DNA of 64,000 bases from Pseudomonas putida. GTDB taxonomy: Bacteria; Pseudomonadota; Gammaproteobacteria; Pseudomonadales; Pseudomonadaceae. The stretch covers positions 3,224,001 to 3,288,000 of the forward strand of contig NZ_CP113097.1 of assembly GCF_026625125.1 (NCBI RefSeq), read 5' to 3'. Of this stretch, positions 49,203-58,145 are shown piece by piece. The notes beneath the pieces were generated by a model. That model made no database searches, was not told the DNA's origin, and worked only from the letters and a program-made list of their open reading frames with translations. Position 1 is the first letter of the stretch. Every line of letters begins with the position of its first letter. Both the position numbers and the translations under genes were made by a program.

Positions 49203-50168
49203 TCACTGACTACAGGCTAGCTGAGGATGCAACGGCAGCGCTGTTTGCGTGGTGGTGCCGGGCAGTGCTGCTTCTATCTTGGCGAAAACGTCGTCCAGTA
49301 GCGCGTTGCGGCGTCTGTACATGGCGCGTTTCTTCGGCGCGATGTCCTCCAGATTACGCTTGGCAGGCGCCAGGGGGAGCTCGAAGAAGCCCTCACGCAG
49401 CGATGCCTCGGCACCGCTCTCCTGCCATATCACATCATAGTTGGCTGCCAGGTCCTGAGCCTTATCAACCCCGAAATAGGGGTGGCGGTGGTGCCGGCAC
49501 TGATCACCGACAGCATGGATGCGCGCGACCCCGACCGTTCTGGCCAGGCACTTGAGGGCTTCGAGCAGAAAGCTTCGGGGGCGCAACCCTTCGAAATCCT
49601 TGGTCAGGTCGCGGTAGATGTTCAGGGAGGTTTCGCTGTCGATGCCTTTATGAATACCTTGCACGGCGCCAATGAACAGGCACAACTCGCCCTCTGTGCG
49701 GCACAGGGTGAACGCCAACGACGCCACGCGCAGGTCAGCCTGGAACAGGTTGATCACCAATTCCCCCTCACGCTTGAACCAGATCGGCCGATCCAGCACC
49801 AGAGCACAATCCTTGGAGTAGGCCGACAGGTCACAGACCACTCGGCGTTCCTCGCGCCCCAACAGCAACAGTGCCGGCAACTGGCTGACGACCACCTCAT
49901 AGTGCGAGGCCACCACATCGAGCCGCTCACGGGCATCCCAGCATTTGCTGATGTATGGCCACTGCACCACCCCGATGCAGTCCACGCCTAGCCGGGCAAA
50001 GCGCTCGTTGCCCAGCGCAGCGGACATGCGCTGCATGAAGGTGCGCAAGTCCGGCCACTGCCTGATCATGGCTGCGCCCAGCTTGTACTTGTTGTTGAGC
50101 GCCCGCAGCGAGTAGCCCGGTTGCAAGGTGAGGACGCTTTTGGCTAACGATCCGAGCATCTTAGGCAT
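49203..50168 (-). CDS. DUF535 (VirK/YbjX) family protein
   Basis: 321 residues. Recognised as DUF535 by the spread of motifs (LRALNNKYKLGAAMI; FIGAVQGIHKG; HPYFGVDKAQDLAANYDVIW; RAMYRRRNALLDDV). Relatives (VirK of Shigella, YbjX of Salmonella) are linked to envelope and antimicrobial-peptide resistance, but the biochemistry is not known to me. No signal peptide. It lies inside the glycosyltransferase operon, 1 base after the upstream stop, so it is co-expressed with the polysaccharide. Confidence 0.8.
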   Translation of the reverse strand: MPKMLGSLAKSVLTLQPGYSLRALNNKYKLGAAMIRQWPDLRTFMQRMSAALGNERFARLGVDCIGVVQWPYISKCWDARERLDVVASHYEVVVSQLPALLLLGREERRVVCDLSAYSKDCALVLDRPIWFKREGELVINLFQADLRVASLAFTLCRTEGELCLFIGAVQGIHKGIDSETSLNIYRDLTKDFEGLRPRSFLLEALKCLARTVGVARIHAVGDQCRHHRHPYFGVDKAQDLAANYDVIWQESGAEASLREGFFELPLAPAKRNLEDIAPKKRAMYRRRNALLDDVFAKIEAALPGTTTQTALPLHPQLACSQ

Positions 50169-50169
50169 C

Positions 50170-51144
50170 TCATTTGTACTCGATCAACGCCGGGTTGCCG
50201 GCCGTGTACCTGTTCAGCACAAACCTCATCTGGCCCAGCATCTCCGGGAATTTGCCCAGCACCAGAAAGGCCGCCTGCACTGCGTTTTCCCGCGCCGACC
50301 TGCCGCCACGGCGCGCCAGGCGCAGCATCTGCAAGGGGTAGACCAGCAGCAACCACAGTGCCCACGGGCCCGCCCAGACGCTTGCCAGTGCAACCAGCAG
50401 TGGAATGCCCAGGCCCCACAACCAGGCACGGCGTGACTCACGCAGCCAATGCCGTTCCGGCGGCGCCCCATGCAGGCAGGCACCTTCGGCATAGGCGTAG
50501 CCTGCGCGTACGCTGCGCCGCCACCACTGGCCGAAGCGTGTCATGGCGGCATCGTGCAACGTCATTTCAGCAGCCAGGCGCCAGACCTTCCAGCCCGCCG
50601 CCCTGAGCCGCACGCACAGCTCGGGCTCCTCCCCGGCGATCAGCGCCGAGCGATAGCCCGCGACGGCCACGAAGGCATCCACACGCATCAGCGCATCACC
50701 GCCACAGGCCTTGGTTTCACCCACCGGGGTGTCCCACTCCAGGTCACACAGCCAGTTGTAGACCGAGTGCTGGGGAAAGCGCTCGCGGCGCCGCCCACAC
50801 ACCACCGCCACCTGCGGGTGGGCGTCGAGAAAGGCTCGCGCCGTGGCGAGCCAGCCGGCATCCACTTCGCAATCGCCATCGACGAACTGCACAAGGCGCA
50901 CGGCAGGCAGGGCCCTTTGCAGGCAGGCGAAGCCCTCGTTGCGTGCACGCGCGGCCGTGAAAGGTCTGCTCATGTCCAACGTCAGCACCTCGACACCCAG
51001 GGCCGATGCCCGTTGCACGGAACCATCCGTGGAACCTGAGTCGACGTACACCACCTTGTCCGCACGACCTGCCAACGACGCCAGGCAGCGCTCCAGACGA
51101 AGGCCTTCGTTACGGCCGATAACCACTACGCCAATGCCTGTCAC
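50170..51144 (-). CDS. Glycosyltransferase family 2
   Basis: 324 residues. GT2 fold with IGVVVIGRNEGLRLERCL, VYVDSGSTDGS and the QFVDGDCEVD metal site, and a C-terminal membrane-associated segment (LGIPLLVALASVWAGPWALW in two parts). Start taken as GTG at 51144 with GAGG 6 bases upstream; a TTG at 51162 is also possible. Confidence 0.85.
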   Translation of the reverse strand: MTGIGVVVIGRNEGLRLERCLASLAGRADKVVYVDSGSTDGSVQRASALGVEVLTLDMSRPFTAARARNEGFACLQRALPAVRLVQFVDGDCEVDAGWLATARAFLDAHPQVAVVCGRRRERFPQHSVYNWLCDLEWDTPVGETKACGGDALMRVDAFVAVAGYRSALIAGEEPELCVRLRAAGWKVWRLAAEMTLHDAAMTRFGQWWRRSVRAGYAYAEGACLHGAPPERHWLRESRRAWLWGLGIPLLVALASVWAGPWALWLLLVYPLQMLRLARRGGRSARENAVQAAFLVLGKFPEMLGQMRFVLNRYTAGNPALIEYK

Positions 51145-51205
51145 CCTGGACCTCACTCGCAACGCTTGATCAAACCACCCCGTGTACGGTCAGCCATTGC
51201 CTGGC

Positions 51206-51730
51206 TCATGTGAACTCCATCGCTTCGCTGGGTTTTCTCGCCTTGATGGTCGCGGGTACGCCCACGGCCAGTGAGTTGTCCGGCACATCGATCAGCACCA
51301 CCGCGTTGGAGCCGATCGCGACGTTGTTGCCGATGCGAATGTTGCCCAGCACCTTGGCCCCGGCGCCGATATCGACGTTGTTGCCAAAGATGGGCGCAAT
51401 CGGTTCATTGACGTTCTTCAGGCCAACCACCACACCGTTGCGGATCCGGCAGTCATCGCCGAACCGCGCATAGCCGCTGATGACGATGCCGCCGAAATGA
51501 TCGATGACGAAGTTGCGGCCGATCACCACTTCACAGGGCAACTCGACGCCGGTGATGATCTGCACGAATTTGAACAGCACCTTGTAGACAAACGACAGCA
51601 GCTTGCGCAGAAGCGCCGGCCGCACCCCGTAGCGCCAACGGCCAAAGCGATAGACCACCAGCACCCAGAAGCCCTGGGCCCCCCAATCTCCACCGTGTGC
51701 ACGCAAGTCCGCGCGTATGTTCTGGAACAT
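51206..51730 (-). CDS. Serine O-acetyltransferase-like hexapeptide acyltransferase
   Basis: 174 residues, left-handed beta-helix acetyltransferase of the CysE/WcaB class (NGVVVGLKNVNEPIAPIFGN; IGAGAKVLGNIRIGNNV; VPDNSLAVGVPA). Within a polysaccharide operon such proteins usually O-acetylate a sugar. Too short for CysE (no N-terminal helical domain). ATG at 51730; longer in-frame start overlaps the upstream gene. Confidence 0.86.
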   Translation of the reverse strand: MFQNIRADLRAHGGDWGAQGFWVLVVYRFGRWRYGVRPALLRKLLSFVYKVLFKFVQIITGVELPCEVVIGRNFVIDHFGGIVISGYARFGDDCRIRNGVVVGLKNVNEPIAPIFGNNVDIGAGAKVLGNIRIGNNVAIGSNAVVLIDVPDNSLAVGVPATIKARKPSEAMEFT

Positions 51731-51738
51731 GGCTTCAC

Positions 51739-52695
51739 CTACCGTGTTGGTTGGCTGGCAAACTGGGTCCTGAGCAACAGCGACCAGGTGGCGCGCGTGT
51801 GCAGCCAACAGGCCTTTATCGCGCCCCAGCCTCGCCCCTTGAGCAGTGCCTTGAGCGCCAGCACCAGGTCACCCAGGCTTACCAGCACCATGTGCAGGAT
51901 CAGGCCCGGCACGCCATGGTGCTTGCGAAAGTACAGCAGCTCGCTCTCGATCTGGTAGCTGGAGATCTGCCGGCTCGCAGCCTCCAGCTCGGCGACCGAC
52001 TTGGAGCTCTCCCCGCCGATGTGCACGACGGTGGTATGCGGGTAGAACACCACCTTCCATCCGGCATCCTTGACCCGCTTGCAATGGTCGACTTCCTCGT
52101 AATAAAGGAAGTAGCGCGGGTCGAACAGGCCCACCTGATCGAGCACTTCACGACGCACCAGGTAGAAACAGCCCGGCAACCAGTCGCATTCACGCACCGA
52201 GGCATGGTCCCAGGTCATCTCGTCGACCATCTTCACCCCGGGGAAAAAGCGCCCCAGCCCGGTACGCGCGACAAACACATTCAAGGGCGTGGGGAAGTAC
52301 CTGCAACTGGGCTGCAGATCACCGTCGCGCCCCACCAGGCGCACGCCCAGCACGCCGCAGTCCGGGTGCGCGTCCATGTAATCGATGGTTTTCTGCAGGC
52401 TGTCGGCAGCGACGAAAGCGTCGGTGTTGAGCAACAGCGCGTACTTGCCCTGCAGGTGCGCCAGCAACTGGTTGTTGGCGCGGCCAAAACCGACATTGTG
52501 CGTGTTGCTCAGCAGCACAGCTTCGGGGCAGACCTCGGCCAGGCGCTGCACCGAATCGTCGACGGATGCGTTGTCCACTACCAGATAGCTGGCCAACCGT
52601 TCACTGCCGGCTTGGCGCAGCGCATCGAACATCGGCTGCAGCAACGATGCGGTATTGAAATTGACGACCATCACATCGACGGGTTTTCTATCCAT
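51739..52695 (-). CDS. Glycosyltransferase family 2 (rhamnosyltransferase-like)
   Basis: 318 residues. DVMVVNFNTASLLQPMFDAL, VVDNASVDDS and LLLNTDAFV (nucleotide and metal site), then GCFYLVRREVLDQVGLFD and YYEEVDHCKRVKDAGW. The pattern is common to rhamnosyl- and galactofuranosyl-transferases. Overlaps the upstream acyltransferase stop by 8 bases. Confidence 0.88.
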   Translation of the reverse strand: MDRKPVDVMVVNFNTASLLQPMFDALRQAGSERLASYLVVDNASVDDSVQRLAEVCPEAVLLSNTHNVGFGRANNQLLAHLQGKYALLLNTDAFVAADSLQKTIDYMDAHPDCGVLGVRLVGRDGDLQPSCRYFPTPLNVFVARTGLGRFFPGVKMVDEMTWDHASVRECDWLPGCFYLVRREVLDQVGLFDPRYFLYYEEVDHCKRVKDAGWKVVFYPHTTVVHIGGESSKSVAELEAASRQISSYQIESELLYFRKHHGVPGLILHMVLVSLGDLVLALKALLKGRGWGAIKACWLHTRATWSLLLRTQFASQPTR

Positions 52696-53305
52696 TGCTG
52701 CCGTCTCCGAAGAAATACTCGCTGCGTTGGCGCGCCAGTGCAGGTTCTACCGTCGGGTCGTAAGCGCCTTTGCGCTGCTTGACCGTTTCGATCCAGGGGT
52801 AGGCATTGCAACGCGCTTCGACCCGGGTGATCAGCTCTTCGGTGGTGCAGATGACTCTGGCCGGGTTACCGCCGACTACCGTGCCAGGCGGTACATCCTT
52901 GGTGACGACTGCCCCGGCGGCAACCACCGAGTCAGGCCCGATGGTCACGCGCGGCATGACGATCGCGCCATGCCCGACGAAGCAGTTGTCCTTGATGTCA
53001 ATGTAGCCGACCGAATCGAGGTGCTTGCCGTAACAGATCTCGATCAGCGCAACCACACCGTCGTGGCCGATCAAGGTACAGTCCGACAGGCCCACATTGC
53101 TGCCGATACGCACCAGCGTGGGGTCGGTAACATTGCAGCCGCAGTTGATATACACATTGCTGCCCACCGAGTGGAATTTGCCCCACCGTGCCAGGTAGGT
53201 GCCCCACTCCAAGGGCGTGGGGTTGCAGAATTTCTTGTAAGCCGAACCTCCCCGTCCTGTTGAGTAGACATACTGCGTCATGGCATTGCGTATCCATCCA
53301 ATCAT
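52688..53305 (-). CDS. Hexapeptide-repeat acyltransferase (second one in the operon)
   Basis: 205 residues, left-handed beta-helix fold with LVRIGSNVGLSDCTLIGHDG and the C-terminal VVAAGAVVTKDVPPGTVVGG. Similar to WbbJ/maltose acetyltransferase-type enzymes. Together with the CysE-like protein it implies at least two acyl decorations, or one on a nucleotide sugar. Confidence 0.85.
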   Translation of the reverse strand: MIGWIRNAMTQYVYSTGRGGSAYKKFCNPTPLEWGTYLARWGKFHSVGSNVYINCGCNVTDPTLVRIGSNVGLSDCTLIGHDGVVALIEICYGKHLDSVGYIDIKDNCFVGHGAIVMPRVTIGPDSVVAAGAVVTKDVPPGTVVGGNPARVICTTEELITRVEARCNAYPWIETVKQRKGAYDPTVEPALARQRSEYFFGDGSNG

Positions 53306-53417
53306 TCTGCTACCCTCGCACTTCTAGCGGTCCTGGACTGTCCCTGAGGCGAACCGGTCTCATTCTTGTTCATGCTGACCCTGTCGCACTCAACCCTTCC
53401 CCACGTTGCTCATCCCT

Positions 53418-54884
53418 TCAAGCCATCGCGCCACTGGCCGCCCTCATTTTCGTATCGAGGTGGTCGGCCAATCTGAGGGCGAATTGCAACAGCGGCATCG
53501 TCGGGTTCGAGGCGCCGCCCGTAGCAAAAATGCTGCTGCCCGCTACATAGAGGTTTTCACTGCCGAACACCTTGCAGTCGGCGTCGACCACGCCGAACTC
53601 GGGGGATGCCGCCATGCGTGTCGTGCCCATGTGATGGGCATGGGGCGACAGTTTCAAGGGCAGTTCGGTGTCATAGACATAATCGTTGAGCTTGATGAAG
53701 CCCAGTCCCGCCTGGGCGAACTGCTTGGCCAGTTCCGCGCCGATGCACTTGATGGTATGCCTGTCGGTGGCACTGAGCACCCAATTGACATTGACCTTGG
53801 CAACGCCCAGCTCGTCTTTTTCGTCGAGCAGCGATAGCCGGCTTTGCGCATCCGGGAACTGCTCGATCATCGTGGTCAGCACGCCATCGCCGGGGCAGCT
53901 GAACTTGGCGACGAACTCGATCTTGCTGGCCAGCCCCATCTGACACGCCAGGTTTTCCAGAAAGTATTTGACCTCAGCCGTTCTACCGTAGGTCTGCACA
54001 TCGGCCAGTACCGTAGCAGAGACATTGCCCTTGCCGGCCTGGTACTCAGCGACGAATGCATCGGTGGTGTAATACTGGCGTTGCTCGGTGCCCACGCCAT
54101 CTTTGAGAATGAAGGTGCCCAGGTCGATGTTCAGGTGTTCCATCAGGCAACGTCCGGTCAGGCCTTCTTTTTTCACCACCCCCGCCTTCACAAGCGAAGC
54201 GCTGTTGAGCAATTGCCTGGCGTTCTCGATCGCCCCCATCGCCAAGACGAACTGATTGGCCACGACACGCTCGCGCTGTTTGTCGTAATCGCACACTACC
54301 GCTGCCTGCAACTGCCCTGAGGCCTGATCGAATTCGAGGTCGACACAGTTGCAGTTGATGAACACTTCCAGCCCAGGCGTTTCTGTGAGCGCCGACGCAT
54401 ACTTTTGCGCGAACCGTGTTGGCGGGCTCAGCAGAAAACAATCAGCGTCGAATTCGCCCCCGTTCAGGCCAGTGTTCTCGGGTTTGAAATCAGCCCCGTG
54501 CGGCAAGTCGACGATCGCCATGGCCGCCGGCAGGTAGCGCTCGATCTGCGCATAATCGATCGGCCAGCCCGGAAGGCCCACCGGCGGTGCTACGGCAAAA
54601 TCCGAAGCCGTGAACGGGCGGCAACGGCCTGCCCAATGATTGGAGGTGCCGCCCAGGTAACGCAGGCGCGTCTGTTCGGCATAAAGCTCAAGGCCGGTCG
54701 AACTGCAGGCGTAGAGGTTCTGCGAGCGTGGTTCATACTCATGCCCTCCCCCTTCGAGCAGCGCCACGCTCCACCCCGCCTGCGCCAATTGCAGGGCCAG
54801 GGTGATGCCGGCCGGGCCGGCACCGATGATGCACACGTCGTAGGCCTTGCGCAGGGTCTTCTCAGCCTGGAAGTCCTTGATCAT
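53418..54884 (-). CDS. GMC-family FAD oxidoreductase
   Basis: 488 residues. FAD motif YDVCIIGAGPAGITLALQLA in two parts (about 15-35). C-terminal HHMGTTRM and NLYVAGSSIFATGGASNPTM mark the GMC active-site region (His and Asn-Pro). It belongs to the gluconate/sorbose dehydrogenase-like bacterial branch. No signal peptide of its own, but the gene just upstream (4-base overlap) encodes a 64-residue Tat-signal protein. Could oxidise an alcohol of a sugar residue in the polysaccharide or a precursor. Its place in a glycosyltransferase operon is unusual. Confidence 0.86.
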   Translation of the reverse strand: MIKDFQAEKTLRKAYDVCIIGAGPAGITLALQLAQAGWSVALLEGGGHEYEPRSQNLYACSSTGLELYAEQTRLRYLGGTSNHWAGRCRPFTASDFAVAPPVGLPGWPIDYAQIERYLPAAMAIVDLPHGADFKPENTGLNGGEFDADCFLLSPPTRFAQKYASALTETPGLEVFINCNCVDLEFDQASGQLQAAVVCDYDKQRERVVANQFVLAMGAIENARQLLNSASLVKAGVVKKEGLTGRCLMEHLNIDLGTFILKDGVGTEQRQYYTTDAFVAEYQAGKGNVSATVLADVQTYGRTAEVKYFLENLACQMGLASKIEFVAKFSCPGDGVLTTMIEQFPDAQSRLSLLDEKDELGVAKVNVNWVLSATDRHTIKCIGAELAKQFAQAGLGFIKLNDYVYDTELPLKLSPHAHHMGTTRMAASPEFGVVDADCKVFGSENLYVAGSSIFATGGASNPTMPLLQFALRLADHLDTKMRAASGAMA

Positions 54885-55075
54885 GCTCGACTGTCCTTGA
54901 AGTATTCGCTAGGCAAGACCCACCCGTTGATCACGACGAACCCGCCCTTTTGCGCAGGCTCGCGCGCTACCCGGGCGCCAATACCGAAAACGGCTACGCC
55001 CGCCCCCAGCACTACCCCACTGCGAAGAAAGCCGCGACGACCCAATTGCCGACCAAGAAACTGTAGCTTCCCCAT
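54881..55075 (-). CDS. Small Tat-signal protein preceding GMC oxidoreductase
   Basis: 64 residues: MGKLQFLGRQLGRRGFLRSG then a hydrophobic stretch VVLGAGVAVFGIG and a 30-residue tail with GWVLPSEYFKD. The RRGFLRSG segment fits a twin-arginine signal (RRxFL). The tail vaguely resembles the start of gluconate-2-dehydrogenase subunit 3, which works as a Tat carrier for a GMC partner. It overlaps the GMC start by 4 bases. ATG at 55075; a GTG at 55081 is possible. Function is inference. Confidence 0.7.
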   Translation of the reverse strand: MGKLQFLGRQLGRRGFLRSGVVLGAGVAVFGIGARVAREPAQKGGFVVINGWVLPSEYFKDSRA

Positions 55076-55143
55076 GATCACAAGACCTATGCCGTTGGTT
55101 TTATCTAGCCCGGTTTCTTATTGAGCAGCCTGCCGGGAAGGCT

Positions 55144-56520
55144 TCAGAGCCATTCGAAAAAGCGCGTGATCAGCAACCCACACACTGCACCGACCGCCAA
55201 CATCGGTAGCACTACCAGTTCACGCTTGAAACTCCAGATATTCAGCTTGGAATTGACATAGACAATCAGTGCCAGCGTCGGGAAGGTATGCAGCGCGGCA
55301 CCCCAGATGGCGTACTTCACTCCGCCCATGAACAGCAACAACGGTATCAGTGTCCACAACGAGACGAGCCGGATGATGTTGTCCATGGCCTGGTACTTGG
55401 TATGGCCCAAGGCAATCCACAACTGATGTGCCAAGGTATAGCGCAAGGTGAAGAACGACAGCGACAGAATCGCCAGCATTGGGCCTGCGTCGGCATAGCG
55501 ATCATCGTACATCCAGCCGATCAGCAGTGGGCTGGCGGTCAGGAAGCCGCCACACAGGAACAGCATGACCAGATCGACCAGCAGCCTGAAGTGGAAGTAG
55601 AGTTTTTTCAGCCGCGCATGGTCACCTTCCCTGGCCGCCTCGCTGAAGGCCGGAAGCGCCACTGACCCGACCAGTTTGAGCAGGCCGGTCTGGATCGACC
55701 CCAGAATCAGCACGGCTATGGAATACACCCCAAGCTGCGCCACCGTCATCGTGCCGCCGAACCAGATGCGGTCGCCATACATCGCCAGCACCCCGACCAT
55801 CGAAGACAGCAGAATCCAGCGGCCGAACACGATCAGTTCGGTCAGCGCTGCACGGTCCCATTGCAGCCGGTTGTGCGGGCCTTGCAAGGCGAAGTGGCCC
55901 AGCAGCGTGCCAACCAGTGCCGAGGCCAGCCCGGCGATCACCAGAGACCAGATGGACCGGGTGAAATACCCGATGACCAGCATGGTGATCAACCCGACGA
56001 CCTGCGAGGCGAGTTCTATCAGCACCACGCGCTTTTGCTGGAAGGCGCGTACCGCGACGTCTATCTTGGTGGACTGGAACCCCCAGATGATCGCTGAAAT
56101 GCCGGTCACCGCCAGCACCAGCGGTAGCTCTGGGGCAGCGTAGGTGGAATGCGCCGGCCACAGATCGGCCACTTGCGCCCACCAGGCGCCGAGGGCCAAC
56201 AGCAGCGTCAGCGTGAACAGCGTGAAGCCGCGCACGATCTGCACCGTCCAGGCGGTGTTGAGGAACAAGGGGTCGTCGCCGCGGTGGCTTTGAATGATGT
56301 TCTGCCGCAGGCCGACATCGGACAGCAGGTGCAACAGCACAGAAACGGTCGTGGCAATGACCATGACCCCGAACATTTCCGGCAGCAGTATCCGCGCCAT
56401 GATCAGGTTGCCGCCCAGGCGCAGCACCTGCGAGGCCACCAGCGAGACCAGGTTCCATGCACCTGCGCCCATGGCACGCTTGCGCAGACTGGCAGGTGCT
56501 TGCACATCAATCGACGGCAT
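55144..56520 (-). CDS. Oligosaccharide flippase (Wzx/MOP family)
   Basis: 458 residues, about 12 membrane helices. It starts with LRKRAMGAGAWNLVSLVASQ and VLRLGGNLIMARILLPEMFG, typical of the polysaccharide-transporter branch of MOP exporters. It flips lipid-linked repeat units to the periplasm. First gene of the leftward operon; 94 bases divergent from the polymerase gene. Confidence 0.92.
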   Translation of the reverse strand: MPSIDVQAPASLRKRAMGAGAWNLVSLVASQVLRLGGNLIMARILLPEMFGVMVIATTVSVLLHLLSDVGLRQNIIQSHRGDDPLFLNTAWTVQIVRGFTLFTLTLLLALGAWWAQVADLWPAHSTYAAPELPLVLAVTGISAIIWGFQSTKIDVAVRAFQQKRVVLIELASQVVGLITMLVIGYFTRSIWSLVIAGLASALVGTLLGHFALQGPHNRLQWDRAALTELIVFGRWILLSSMVGVLAMYGDRIWFGGTMTVAQLGVYSIAVLILGSIQTGLLKLVGSVALPAFSEAAREGDHARLKKLYFHFRLLVDLVMLFLCGGFLTASPLLIGWMYDDRYADAGPMLAILSLSFFTLRYTLAHQLWIALGHTKYQAMDNIIRLVSLWTLIPLLLFMGGVKYAIWGAALHTFPTLALIVYVNSKLNIWSFKRELVVLPMLAVGAVCGLLITRFFEWL

Positions 56521-56531
56521 GAGTTGAATCT

Positions 56532-56560
56532 CTGACTGAATGGCTAGAAGTCACTATAGT
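56532..56560 (+). promoter_or_regulatory. Candidate sigma-70 promoter for the rightward polysaccharide operon
   Basis: CTGACT (56532-56537), 17 bases, TATAGT (56555-56560), 54 bases before the polymerase gene start. It lies in the 94-base divergent gap that must also hold the flippase promoter. Two -35 bases are off consensus. Confidence 0.4.
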
Positions 56561-56614
56561 TTCAATTAGCCATGATGCTAGTGCCCATCCACCCAGGGAC
56601 AGGTGAACTCTCCC

Positions 56615-58141
56615 ATGCCCGAACATTTACGTGCGCTGATCGTCATTTTGTTCCTGGCTTGCGTGGTGTTCTTTCTCGCGCGCAGCCCGGCGACGGACCT
56701 GATTGCCGAGGGCGATTTCAAGCGCCGCCGCAACCTGTGGTTCGCCTTGACACTGGTGGCCTTCTTCGCGCACAGCTACTGGATCTACACCGCCGTTGCC
56801 GCCGTCATCCTGCTCACGGCCAGGCGCCGGGAGCGCAACCCCATGGCGCTGTTCTTCCTGTTGCTGTTCGTCATCCCGCCCGCTTCGAAAGAAGTGCCCG
56901 GGTTTGGCGTGGTCAACTACCTGATCGAGCTGAACCATCAACGCATACTGACCTTGTGCGTGTTGCTTCCCGCCGCACTGGTGCTGAGCAAGCAGAGCGG
57001 CACGCTGCGTTTCGGCCGCCTGTGGGCCGACAAGCTGCTGGCCGCCAGCCTGTTGCTGATGGGGCTGCTGTACCTGCGCGAAACCACGATTACCGATACC
57101 CTGCGCCAGGCGGTGTACCTGTATGTCGACGTGTTCCTGCCCTACTACGTCGCCAGCCGCGGGCTGAGAGAGCTCAGTGACTTCAAGGACGCGATGCTGG
57201 CCTTTGTCATTGCGGCAATGGTCCTGTCGCTGCTGGCGGTGGCTGAGTACGCCCGCCACTGGCTGCTGTACAACGCCCTGCTCGACGCCTTGGGTGTGGA
57301 ATGGAGCATGAAGGGCTACCTGAGCCGGGGCGGTTCCTTGCGTGCCAGCGTCACCGCCGGCCAGGCCATTGCCCTGGGCTATGTGATTACGGTTGCGATT
57401 GGCCTATTCCTGTTCGTGCAGGGCTTTGTGCGCAGCCAGTTGCAACGCAACCTTGGGGCCTTGCTGCTGGCCGCTGGCCTGTTTGCCCCCCTGTCTCGCG
57501 GCCCCTGGGTGGGCGCGGCAGTGATGATTGTCGTGTTCATCGCCATGGGCAAGCGTGCGGTCACGCGCCTGTCCCTGCTCGCCCTGGCAGGGGTGCTGAG
57601 CATTCCAGTGCTGACCGTCGTGCCTGGCGGCGACAAGATCCTCGACCTGCTGCCGTTCATCGGCAGCGTGGACAATGAGAACATCACCTACCGCGAGCGT
57701 TTGCTCGACAATTCGTGGATCGTCATTCAGCGCTACCCGTTGTTTGGTTCGTTCGATTTCCGCAACACGCCGGAAATGCAATCGATGATCCAGGGCGAAG
57801 GCATCATCGACATCGTCAACACCTACATCGGCCTGGCACTGCGGATCGGCCTGGTTGGGCTGGGGCTGTTCGTAGCGTTCTTCGCCTGCGTGCTGATGGG
57901 CATCAACAAGAGCATGCGCACCTTCCCCGACAGGAATGATCCTTACCGTCAGCTCGGCCGGGTGCTGCTGGCGACATTGCTGGGCATTCTGGTAACCATT
58001 TTCACGGTCAGCAGCATCACGGTCATCCCGGTGGTGTACTGGTCGATTGCCGGGCTCGGCATCGCCTACATCCAGATGGTACGCAGGCACGCTTTTGCCG
58101 ATGCCGAACACCCAGCCAACGCCACCCTGCAACCGAGGTAG
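56615..58141 (+). CDS. O-antigen ligase/polymerase family protein (Wzy-like)
   Basis: 508 residues, about 11-12 membrane helices with a large periplasmic loop. The Wzy_C signature is near APLSRGPWVGAAVMIVVF. In an exopolysaccharide cluster with flippase and Wzz-type co-polymerase it is most likely the polymerase joining repeat units. ATG at 56615 (MPEHLRALIVILFLA) with GGTGA upstream; the GTG at 56603 is rejected. Confidence 0.88.
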   Translation: MPEHLRALIVILFLACVVFFLARSPATDLIAEGDFKRRRNLWFALTLVAFFAHSYWIYTAVAAVILLTARRRERNPMALFFLLLFVIPPASKEVPGFGVVNYLIELNHQRILTLCVLLPAALVLSKQSGTLRFGRLWADKLLAASLLLMGLLYLRETTITDTLRQAVYLYVDVFLPYYVASRGLRELSDFKDAMLAFVIAAMVLSLLAVAEYARHWLLYNALLDALGVEWSMKGYLSRGGSLRASVTAGQAIALGYVITVAIGLFLFVQGFVRSQLQRNLGALLLAAGLFAPLSRGPWVGAAVMIVVFIAMGKRAVTRLSLLALAGVLSIPVLTVVPGGDKILDLLPFIGSVDNENITYRERLLDNSWIVIQRYPLFGSFDFRNTPEMQSMIQGEGIIDIVNTYIGLALRIGLVGLGLFVAFFACVLMGINKSMRTFPDRNDPYRQLGRVLLATLLGILVTIFTVSSITVIPVVYWSIAGLGIAYIQMVRRHAFADAEHPANATLQPR

Positions 58142-58145
58142 TTCA

